A stretch of 64,000 nucleotides of DNA, taken from Sclerodactyla briareus. Taxonomy: Eukaryota > Echinodermata > Holothuroidea > Dendrochirotida > Sclerodactylidae. A model generated the notes under the pieces. That model saw only the letters and a list, made by a program, of their open reading frames with translations. It searched no databases and was not told the origin of the DNA. Position 1 is the stretch's first letter. The number at the start of each line of letters is the position of its first letter. Made by a program: the position numbers and the translations under genes. The stretch spans positions 206,001-270,000 of the forward strand of contig JAODTK010002965.1 of assembly GCA_026419785.1 (NCBI GenBank). The letters are read 5' to 3'. Positions 41,382 through 53,300 of this stretch are shown one piece after another.

Positions 41382-44300
41382 GTTCACAGCCGAAAGGGCT
41401 AAAAAATATTGATTTTTCACAACATTTCCTATTTTTCACAAAAATTCACCCCCGACCTATCCAGAAACAATAGGGTTGCCCGGGTATTTCCCGTAACAAA
41501 GCTACACAGCAAATTAGAACCTGATCAAACCAACCTTCGTGGATTTAGCGGGTGTTTCACAAGGTTTTCAGACTTTGTACATCTGGTGACCGTCGATGAC
41601 CTCTGACCTGACCCCAAACAATAGGGTATTCATTTACTCATCATGAGGAACATACATACCAAGTATTAGCTTTCCATCCATCCAGGGGGGGCCGAGTCTT
41701 CGTGTTCACAAGCCAAAATTTGCTCAAATTATTAACTTTTCACAATTTCCTTTTTTGACCAAAATTCCACCCCCGACCTACCCCGAAACAATAGGGTTAG
41801 TGTACTCACATAAGAAAGCTACCCACCAATTTGAACATTAGTCAGACCAACCGTTCTGGACTTATTGGTTCACAAGGTTTTCAGACTTTGACCTCTGGTG
41901 ACCTCAGATGACCTCTGACCTGACCCCAAACAATATGTTCCTGTACCGCATGGTGAACACACATACAGACTGAGCTTCTCCATCCAGGTGGGGTCAGTAT
42001 CGTGGTTCCCAAGCCGAAATGAGCCAAAATATTGACTTTACAAATGTCCTATTTTTACAAAAATTCCCCGCGATATCAGAACAATAGAGTTCTGTACCTC
42101 CCCATAAGAAAAGGCGACACAACAAATTTTAACCTGAATTCAGACCAACCATTCCGGATTATTAGTGGGTTCACAAGGTTTTCCAGGACTTTGACCTCTG
42201 GTGACCTCAGAGGACCTCGGACTGACCCCAAAAACAATAAGGGTTCAGTATCATCATTGGGGAACACAACCTACCCAAGTATTAGCTTCTCCAGCACATG
42301 GTGGGGTCGAGTTATCATTGTTCACAAGCCAAATGACCAAATTATTAACTTTTCACAAATTTCCTTTTTTGGACCAAAATTCACCCCCAACCTATACCTG
42401 AAACAAAGGGTCCTGTAATCCAATAAGAAAGCTACACACAAAATTTGAACACGTCAAACCACTGTTCTGGACTGATTGTGTTCACAAGGTTTTCAGACTT
42501 TGACCTCTGGGTGACCTCAGATCTCCAACCTGACCCCAAACACAATAGGGTTGTTGAACTTATATCAATGGGGAAACACTACCAAGTATGAGCTTCATCC
42601 ATCCAGGTGGGGCGAGTATCGGTTCACAGCCAAAATGGCCATAATATTGACGTCTTTCACGGATTTTCTATTTTTCGACAAAATTCACCCCGACCCTATA
42701 CTAAAAAACAATGGGTTCTTTACTCCCCATAAGAAACACACACAAATTTGACCCGATCAGACCAACCATTCTGCGGACTTATGTATTGTTCACAAGGTTG
42801 GTTTCAGACTTTGACCTCTGTTGACCTCAGAAGCCATCTGACCTGACCCCCAAAACAGTAGGTTTAAGTAATCATCATGGGGAACACACATACCAAGTAT
42901 GCGGCTTCAGCCTCCAGGTTTGGGGTCAGTTATCGTGTTCACAAGCAAAATTGGGCCCGCCAAATTAATTGGGCTTATTTTCAAAATTTTCCATTTTTGA
43001 CGAAAATTCACTCCGACCCAAACCAAAACAATAGGGTTTCCTCAGTGACCTCTGACCGACCCCAAAACGAAGGGTTAGTACTCATCATGGGGAACACACA
43101 TACCAAGTATGAGCTTCCATCCAGGTGGGGTAAGTTATCGTGTTCACAAGCCGAAATTGGGCTAAATATTGACTTTTCACAAATTTCCTATTTTCCACAA
43201 AAAGTCACCCCCCGAACTATACTGAAACAATAGGGTCCCGTATTTCCCGTAAACAGAGCATACAACCACCAAATTTCACCTGATCAGACACCAACCATTC
43301 GGACTTATCGTGTTCACAGGTTTTCAGACTTTGACATCTGGTGACTCGGATGACCTCGACCTGACCCCCAAAACAAATAGGGTTCATGTACTCATAATGA
43401 GGGGAACATACATACAGTATTAGCTTATCCATCCAGGTGGGCGTAGATGTTATCGTGGTCAAAAGCCAAAAATGACCAAATTATTAAATTTTCACAAATT
43501 TCTTTTTTGCCCAAAATTCACCAGACCTAAACCAAAACATAGGGTTAGTGTTACTCCCCATAAGAAAGCTACACACCAATTTGAACTTGATCAAACCAAA
43601 CGTTTTGGACTTATTGTGTCACAAAGGTTTTAGACTTTGACCTCTGGTGACCTCAGATGACCTCTCACCTGACCCCAAACCAATTTAGGGTTCATGTATC
43701 ATCATGGGGAACACAACATACCAAGTATGAAATTAATCCATCCAAGTGGGGGGGGGGTTTTCCAAATTTCAAAGTTGCTTCGATTTTCACAAAGCAAAAT
43801 TGGCCCAAATTATTGGCTTTCCACAACAATTTTCATTGTTGACAGCACATTCACCCCGACCTATCATACCAAAAAACAATAGGGTTCCTCAGATAGATTG
43901 ACCTGGCCTCCTGACCCCCAAATAACGGAATGGTGAAGGTTACTCATCATGGGGAACACACATACCAAGTAGAGCTTCACCCATCCAGGTGGGGTGAGTA
44001 ATCAGGTTCACAAGCCGAAAGGGCTGGTAAATATGGACTTTCCACAAATTCCTATTTTCCACAAAAAATTCACCCCCGACCTTATACCAGAAACAATAGG
44101 GTTCCCGTACTTCCGGAAGAGAGCTACACACCAAAAGGAGAACCTGATCAGACCAACCATTATAGCCTTTATCGTGTTCACAGGTGTTTCAACTTTGACC
44201 TCTGGTGAACCTCAGAAGACCTCTGACCTGACCCCCAAAACAATAGGGTTCATGTACTCACATGGGGAACACACATTACCAAGTATGAGCTTCTTTCCTC

Positions 44301-47300
44301 CAGGGGAGTCAAGTGATCGGTTCACAAGCCGAAATGGGCCACCAAAAATATTGAAACTTCTTTTCACCAAATGTAACTGTTTTCCACAAAAAATTCCACC
44401 CCCGACCCTATATCAGAAACAATAGAGTGTCTGTACTCCCCATAGAAAGCTACACACCAATTTGAACCGATCGGACAACCATTCGGACTTATGTGTTTCA
44501 CAAGGTTTTCAGACTTTGACATTGCGTGACCAGATGAACCTCTGACCTGACCCCAAAGCAGTAGGGTTCATGTACTCATCATGGGGAACACAATACCAGA
44601 GTATGAGCATTCTCCCATCCGGTGCGAGTCCAGTTATCGTGTTACAAGCCGAAAGAGGCCAAAAATATGAACTTTCATCAAATTTCCTTATTTTTCACCA
44701 AAAATCCCCCAGACTATACCAGAAACAATAGGGTTTCTGTTACTCCCCAGAATGAAAGCTACACACCAAATTTGAACCTGATCAGGACAACCGTTCTGGA
44801 CTTATCGTGCCCCCTCTGACACCCACCACGGTTTCGACCCCAGTTTGACCTATGGTTGACTCAGTGACCTCTGACCTGACCCCAAAAAAACATTAGGGTT
44901 CATGTACTCATCATGGAGAACACCACATACCAAGTATTAGCTTCATCCATCCAGGTAGGGGTCGAGTTATCTGTTCACAAGCAAAATTGACCAAATTATT
45001 AACTTTTCACAAATTTCCTTTTTGGACCAAAATTCAACCCCCCCGACCTATATTACCTGAAACAATAGGGTTCCTGTATACTCCCCCATAAGAAAGATAC
45101 ACACCAAATTTGAACAGATCAAACCAACCGTTCTGGACTATGGTTCCCACAGGGTTTTTTCAGAATTTGACCTCTGGGGACCCCAGATGCCTCTCACCTG
45201 ACCCCAAAAACAATAGGGTTCGGTATTCATCATGGGAATTACACATAACGAGTCATGAGCTTATCCATCAAGGTGGGTCGGAGGTTACGTGTTCACAACC
45301 AAAATTGGCCAAATTATTGAACTTTTCACGAATTTTCTATTCGACAAAAATGCACCCCCGACCTTTACCAAAAACAATGGGTCTTTTTAATCCCCATAAG
45401 GAAAGCTACACACAACTTTTGAACCCGATCAGACCAAAACCCATTCTGACTTATGTGGTTCCAAGGGGTTTTTCGACTGCGTTGACCTCGGTTGACCTCA
45501 GAGACTCTGACCTGACCCCCAAAACAGTAGGTGTCATGTACTCATCATGGGGAACACACATACCAAGTATGAGCTTAATCCATCCCAGTGGGGTCAAGTT
45601 ATCGGTGTTCACAAGCCAAAATTGGTTCCAAATTATTGGCTTTTCACAAAATTTTTCCATTTTGCCAAAATTTACTCCTTGACCCAAACCAAAACAATAG
45701 GGTCCTCAGATGACTTCTCTGACCTGACCCCCAAAACGAATGGGGTTCAGGAACTCATGCATGGGGAACACACTACAATGTATGGCTTCACCCATCCATG
45801 GTGCGGGTAGCGTTTAGTGTTCAAAGCCGAAATGGGCGAAAATTATTGACTTTTCACAAATTTCTAATTTTTCACAAAAATTCACCCCGACCTATACCAG
45901 AAACAATTAGGGGGGTTTCTGTATTTCCGTAAGAGAGCTCCACAACAAAATAGAACCTGATCAGACCAGATATTCTAGACTTATCGTGTTCACAAGGTTT
46001 CAAACTGTGAACTCTGGTGACATCCGATGACCTTTGACCATGACCCAAAAAAAAACAGGGTTCATGTACTCAACAGGGGGAACACACATACCAAGTATGA
46101 GTTCTTCCATCCAGGGTGGAGGCAAGTTGAGTGTTCACATAGAAGAAAGGGCCACAAAAAATATTGACTCTTTTCATCAAATTTCATATTTTTAACAAAA
46201 ATTCACCCGACATATATCAGAAACAATAGGGTTCTGTACTCCCCATAAGGAAAAAAGCTACACCACCAATTTGAACCTGATCAGACCAACCATGCCGGAC
46301 TTTCTTATTGTGTTCACAAGGTTTTTTCAAGACCCTTTGACCTTGTGTTGACCTCAGATTCAGATGACCTAGAACGACCCAGAGGCAGTAGGGTTCATGT
46401 ACTAATCTGTGGAAACACACATACCAAGTATAGCTTCACCCATTCCAGGTGGGGTGGAGTTATTCATGTTTCACAAAAGCCTGAAAAATTGGCCACCAAC
46501 CAAATTATTGACTTTTCACCAATTTTTATTTTTGACAACCTTCACCCCCAACCTATACCAAAAACAATAGGGTTTCCTGTACTCCCCATAAGAAGCCACA
46601 CACCAAATTTGAACCCGACGACCGACCAATTCTGGAATTATCGTTGGTCACAAGGTTTTCAGATTTACCTCTGGTGGACCTAGATGACCTCTGACCTGAC
46701 CCCCAAAACAATAGGGTTCATGTACTCACATGGGGAACACACATACCAAGTATGAGCTCATCATCCAGGTGGGTGAAAGTTATCGTTTGTTCACAAGCCC
46801 AAAAATGGCCAATATGGTTTTCACAAATTTTCCATTTTCGACCCAAACTTCCTCCCGACCATACAAAAAAACAATAGGGTTCCCGGAATCCCCATAAGAA
46901 AGCCACACACCAAATTTGGAACATGCCAGACCAATCCATTCCTGACTTACAGGTTGTTCACAAGGTTTTCAGACTTCGGCCCTCTGTTGTACTAAGATGA
47001 CCTCTGACATGACTCAAAACAATAGGTTCATTGTACCATTCATGGGGACACAATACCAAGTATTAGCTTCATACATTCAGGTGGGTTCGAGATATCAGGT
47101 TCACAAGCCAAAATGACCAAATTATAACTTTCCACAAATTTTTTTTCCTTTTTTGGACCAAATTCACCCCCGAACCTTTACCAGAAACAATGGTTCCTGT
47201 TCTACTCCCCATAAGAAAAGCTACACACCACATTTGTCAGAACAACCCGTTCTGGATTATTGTTGTCACAAGGTTTTCAGACTTCGACCTCTGGGACCTC

Positions 47301-50300
47301 CGATGACCTCTTGACCTGACCCAAAACAATAGGGTTCAGTTTACTCATCACGGGGAACACACATACCAAGTCAATGAGCTTCATCCATCCAGGTGGGTAG
47401 GTGATTGTGTCCAAGCCAGCGTTACATACCACATACACCCGCACACACACACACACATCATGACTGCAAGATTCCTCTGACTTCGTCTCGAAGAAAAAAT
47501 GTGGGTCATACACCCACAACGAACACGCACACACCCGTGTCATGTAAGGGCCACATTGTATTAACAGCCCCCAAACCGAGGAACATTGTCGATTGAAGAG
47601 TATATGTGTTTCCACTATAATCCAAGGTTTACATTGCCAAACTGAGGAGGACGAACACTAATACCATCAAACTGTTGGATGACAAACCAGCATGACCGGG
47701 CCCATGCCCCACCAAGGACTGCATGACCACAATTGATACTGAATGGTGTTATTCATACGAACGTTCGACACTGTTACTTGTTACACACGCACCAATGCAC
47801 ACCAAGAGTGATTGCACATCATTTCTGAACTTGTTAGGCAAGATAAAAACAGTTTCCAGCTCCAAAAAATACTATGTTTTTTACTCAAATGTTCATTGTA
47901 TTTGAAAGTTGAGAGATTTGGACTGCGAGCATATATAATTATCATGCTTGTCAAAAATATTTTGAAAGGGGCCAACACAGGTCTGTGATGACTTTTGTGA
48001 CAATTCTACCATATATTGACACCAAGGTGATTTTTTCAGCTGGAAGCCCGGCTCTGTTTGGCACCCCTGAGCAGCGTTGGACAACCTTGAGCTGCTAAAA
48101 AACTCTCATACTTGTTGGGAAATTGTACACTGAATTTCATGTTCTCACAAAATGGAGCCTGTTTCATCCTCACTAAAATCGCCCCTATGTCGCAACATTG
48201 AGCGTAGCATACAGTCAAACTGTACGGTGTGGATATTGCTGCATGAACATGAACCCGTGAACAAACGTCATATTTGAATAGGCTCATTCACAGATTTGTG
48301 ATTTCTGTTCAGGTGTAAAATTGCTTGTCATATATGGTAACATGATTCCAATACATTCACACAGAAATGACATGTTCCAACAACATTTTTTTCACCCTGC
48401 AATTCAATTCTTTCACCCAAATTTTACTGGGGTGAAAGAAATGGTTGACATCAGGCTGAGTTAAAAGAAAGAATTTAAAACTCACAGAAAGACAGAGGAC
48501 AAATTAAACTGATCCATAGTAATAAAGTACAGTTGTGAGTCATAGATTCTATTTATGTATGAATAAGTTGACTCCAGTATATCACACACACCCCCCACAA
48601 TAGAATCAGATTGATCGAAAGCATGAATTCCAGTGAAATTCTTTAGAATTTTAAATAACAGGGGGGGGGGGGGGGGGGCCTATTCTGAAACATATTTCAA
48701 ATCAGGAACAGCCTGTGTGGGCGTTATAAGAAGCCGGCAGAATTGATTGAGAGAATGATTCCATGGATGAAAAAAAAGTGAAGTTCATTATTGTCAAAGA
48801 TCAACATAATATTCTCCAGCCATAGTGTGACACCCCCCCCCCCTTCGCAGTTACGCATGCGTGGAACTGATTGAAAAAGTAACCGAATCTCCCAGCACGC
48901 GTAGTCCTTATTACCTTACTGTAGAATTGTTACTGATCTTGAGTCAGCGAATTTCAGACTTGTGTGGCTTTTTACTATATAGTCAGCAAATTTTTTCACT
49001 CCAGTGTGAATTTTTATATTAGGATGCCAGATAGTCATATAAATTTTCAAAAAAAAAAACTCATATCCTTTATTTAGGTTCCGTCATCGGTATAATGTCC
49101 TTCCAAACTGTAGATGCAACTAACGATGAATGACTTCAAGTAAATATCTTATGTAAGTCTGATCATATCTGTCCTTCCAGGAATGAGAATGCAGCTAACA
49201 ATGGATGAACTCTAAAGTGGTACTACAGACTGGACATGTATATCTGCTGTCACAAGATCAAACTCAGCTGTGAAAGATGGCTCCGTCCCCCGAGGCAACG
49301 CCTGAGCCCATCCACTGATGGCAGGTCTGACTTGCTCTTACGGAGCAAACACTTTTCAGGAAAGTCCGGCGTGCCGGTTCCGAATTGCACTTGGGCCTAT
49401 AATACGAGAGGCCAAACGGTTCTGTGCCTCCCGTCCTGTCGGCGGACCTCCTCAGTTCCACCGGTCGCCAGCGGTTTCCTGCAATCCGGCAGGACACACG
49501 TCACACAAAGCTTAGGGAGGCTCTGGATGTGGTATTCTCCAGACTGGGGGTCACTAGTGGGCATAGAGCCAGCTTGTGGACATCTTCCATCCTTGATGAA
49601 ACTTCTGCTTGGATGCCTTCAGCCTCATCATCCGTATCTCTGCTTGGAGTTGCGTCGACCGGATCTTTGCACAAGATGATGTTCTCTACCTTACGAACCA
49701 GCAGCTTCTCCTCAGTCATTCAGTTCTTCAGAATCGGCGAGAACTAGGCCAATGGGCCGTGTAACTAGTCACCCTGATAGGGCAAGCATTTCACTGCTAC
49801 AGGCTTTGAAATTTGTGTTACAATGATACGGATGTGTCACAACAGTATTGATTTCATCAGGGAAGATGACCACCATTATCCCTTTCTCTGATTTTGTCCA
49901 GAATATCCTCACAGAATGACATCAAGGTTCCACACAAATTCGAGCAATAGAATGGCTTTGTTTCATTCTTTATACAATAGATTATTCTCTTGAACATTAA
50001 TCCATTTGAATCATCACGGGTCTACGACTGTATGTTCTCCTCTATATTCTCTGGTAGATTATCTCTATCTCATTTTAGGCAAGTTTTAAGCTATTTTCAC
50101 AGAATTACTATTGTTCAACTAACCAAAGAATCCCCGAAAAATGAAGTAGCATATTCCACCAACCGAGAAGAATATGTTAAATTCAATTGTGTTAGTGCTG
50201 AACTTATAGCTGCCACTGTAACAGCGATCTGAGTTGCCCAATTTGATGACCATGTTTCAGTTTCAGCCAAACTTTTCCACAAGATGATCGCCTCCCGATG

Positions 50301-53300
50301 AATTGCACTAGAACTACATCAAGCTGATGTGTACCCCCCTTGCAGTCGACTATGAGACACAAAATACCTCCAATCCAGAAGCTGTGCATTGCCAAACATT
50401 TTCTTCAATTCTCTACATGCTTCCATAGTATTTTAAACCAAGCATGTTCACCAGTAAAGTCTGAAAAAAGTTCAGTCTCCCTCCTATTAGCTTATCCGCA
50501 TAAAACACTCAAATTCCACCCAATATTAAGGACCAACTAACTCAAGAGTAGGTGGGCTTTATTGATGGCCAGATTTCTCTCTCCCCTAGAAAATGAACAA
50601 ACTTGATTCCACTTGTAAAAGTCGTGTGTGTTTTTCCAGTCGACGTATCTTGAGGATTACCAATGCATTGAAAAGCAAATTCTTCACGTTATGACATAGT
50701 TCCACAATATGACACACATGAAGCAGGGAAATACTCTGAGAAATATCTATGTAAGCACATATCCTGAAGGCGTAGGATTGTTCCAGTCGTAAACATGGCA
50801 AACGGCTGAGGACTACTTTCCAACATGCTTCCATCAGGTATGATCGAGTGCTATCAACCCCAAAAATCTCGAAAATACAGGTATTTTCCAAAAGGAAATT
50901 GCCCAAGGATAAGGCAACGGTAAAAATTTGTTCGATGTCTGCAAACATATCAATTCCATCATGTAAACCAAATTATTTCCACACGAATAATACAGATTCG
51001 AGTAACAGAACTCCTCAGTCAGAATTCACAAATTATCGCACACGACAGAAATTCAATAATGGTCGTCCTCTATAGCCACTCACATGCTGTGGTTATGAAT
51101 AAGCAGCCAGAACTTAATACTGACAGCTGGGATTGATCTCACAGTGAGGCCTGTGCTATATAGGTTCAAGGTTCCCACAATAAACTGACCCAAAAATTTT
51201 TATACGCTGAGACATGTTGAACTATTGAAATTAGGTGAAGTGAAATTTCAACAAGTGGCAATAGCAATCAACCACTGAGTTCTCCATTTCCTCAGGGAAT
51301 TGGGAATGCACCAAAATTCAGCAATTATATAAAGTCCCAGCAGTACAGATAGCCCAGAATGTGTGAGATATCATCCATACCATAGCTTCCTTTATTGGTG
51401 CCCTTACAGTGACACTGGTCGGACTATATCCCCCTCTGTAACAGGTGCATGGTGATTCCCTGATCCCAAGGTTAAACTTCTGGACAAGGATAGAATTCCA
51501 CTCAGTGTGTGCCAGTTTCCTTAGTTGCCCCAAACAGTTAGCCTTTGACCCCACAAATGACCAATCCAAAGATTTGATCCATTTCCTATGTGAAAGTAAC
51601 AAAATGTGGGAAACTGGTGGGAATGTCGAAACTGGCCATAACGAAAAGCCATTGTCCTTCGTCCATATTTAATACCAAATACTCTGCTCGAAAACATCCC
51701 AAGAATTTAGAAGGAATAGAAATTGATCCTAGAAAATCAGCCAAATAACATCATCATATCCATCCTGAAATGCATCGAAACAACCAACAACGAAATACAG
51801 AAATAGATCCTAGAAAATCAGCCCTCACAAGATCGTGAATCCATCCTACAAGCTGAACCATCCATCCTTTAGAAGAGATCGCCTCTTCAACTCCAGTATG
51901 ATCAAGCCAATAAGCTGTTTTCTCTTTGGTCGAATGAGCCAAGACGCATAATAGAACCATACCGTATACTAAGGCATGTAAGTGCTTCTTCAAATTGCAT
52001 AATACGTGTCCTTTTAGGAAAGCAGCCTCCACGCTGTCACAGACCCATCCCGGCACAACCATCGATACAAGGAATTGCTCATTTACCTGGTAATAACACA
52101 GCTGGGCATGACTTTGACGTCGAGTTAGTGAATTCGACCATCGCCCTATATTCAACCACTGGTTAACTGATTATAGGCCTTATAGAGAACAGAACATGAG
52201 CATCGGGCCATTTACCATGGCCATGCACAGTTGGATATGCATTGGTACCAATTTGATGGTCCGCCTACTCCCCCAAACCCATGCTCTCATCAAACACGCT
52301 TACTTAAAGTATCATCAGATACAGATTCCATATGATTGGGTGACTTATGAATACTAACTAGTTTGTTTACTGTTAAAACAGAGATACAGTACAGTCACTC
52401 CCATCACCCATGTGGTCTTTGATAAGGGATACCAAAACTGCCTCAAGGGTTCTGGTCATAAGGCATCACGCTGCTTTAAAAATGCCATTATAACATGAGC
52501 ACATAATTGGGGGCCCCCTTGATTATTCTACGTGCGCCAAGGAGTGTCCGCCATGACACGGGTCAACCACAAAGGGACACACGTCATCAGGGAATACTCA
52601 AAACACCCATGGCCATGAATGAACGAGAGATGACAGCTGCTGTTATGAAATCTGCCCTTGAACATGAAGGTAATGAGGCATGTTATCCAAGCTGCCCATC
52701 ACAAAAAGTTCAAGAACAACCCCACATATGCCCTCAAGTCATTGTGAGTGTTAGGTAACCCTAAAAGAGGGATGAAAAAAAAAAAAGCCAAATTGTTACA
52801 AAACACATACAAACTTATTTTAGAAAAATCTTCCTTCCACATGTCTTGTGTCATCTTGCAATCATCGGCAGGTTCGTTCAGTATGCACAGTACATATTTC
52901 TTCCAACTCCTCTTGATATCAAGGGTTTGAAGAGAGGGCATTTTCTTGTTAGCATACAATACATACATGCAGACATGCATACATACCAGTCACCCCTCCC
53001 GCCCCAGCATTAAACCATGGATACTTACACGCACTGTCATGACTGCATAGATTCCTCTGACTTCGTCAAGGAATAAAAATGAGTATGAATATGGTGCCAT
53101 TATAATTAAAAATAAGCCCGGGAGCGTAACTTCTTGTGATCTGGAGAACCCTTTAGGCAGACATTTCCTTTGTACGCTAAATTGGTAGTTGTACTCCACT
53201 TAGTAGATGTTAATACTACTGTAGCAACACACAACTTCCATTAAATGTGCCCTCCACCCACCCTCCAGCACTGAAACCCTGAATATATAAATAGCAGAAA

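Noticed and set aside
45110-45682. 190-codon plus-strand frame, longest in the window
   Set aside because: It lies wholly within satellite units and changes frame with each unit; the same peptide words appear in other units as chance translation.
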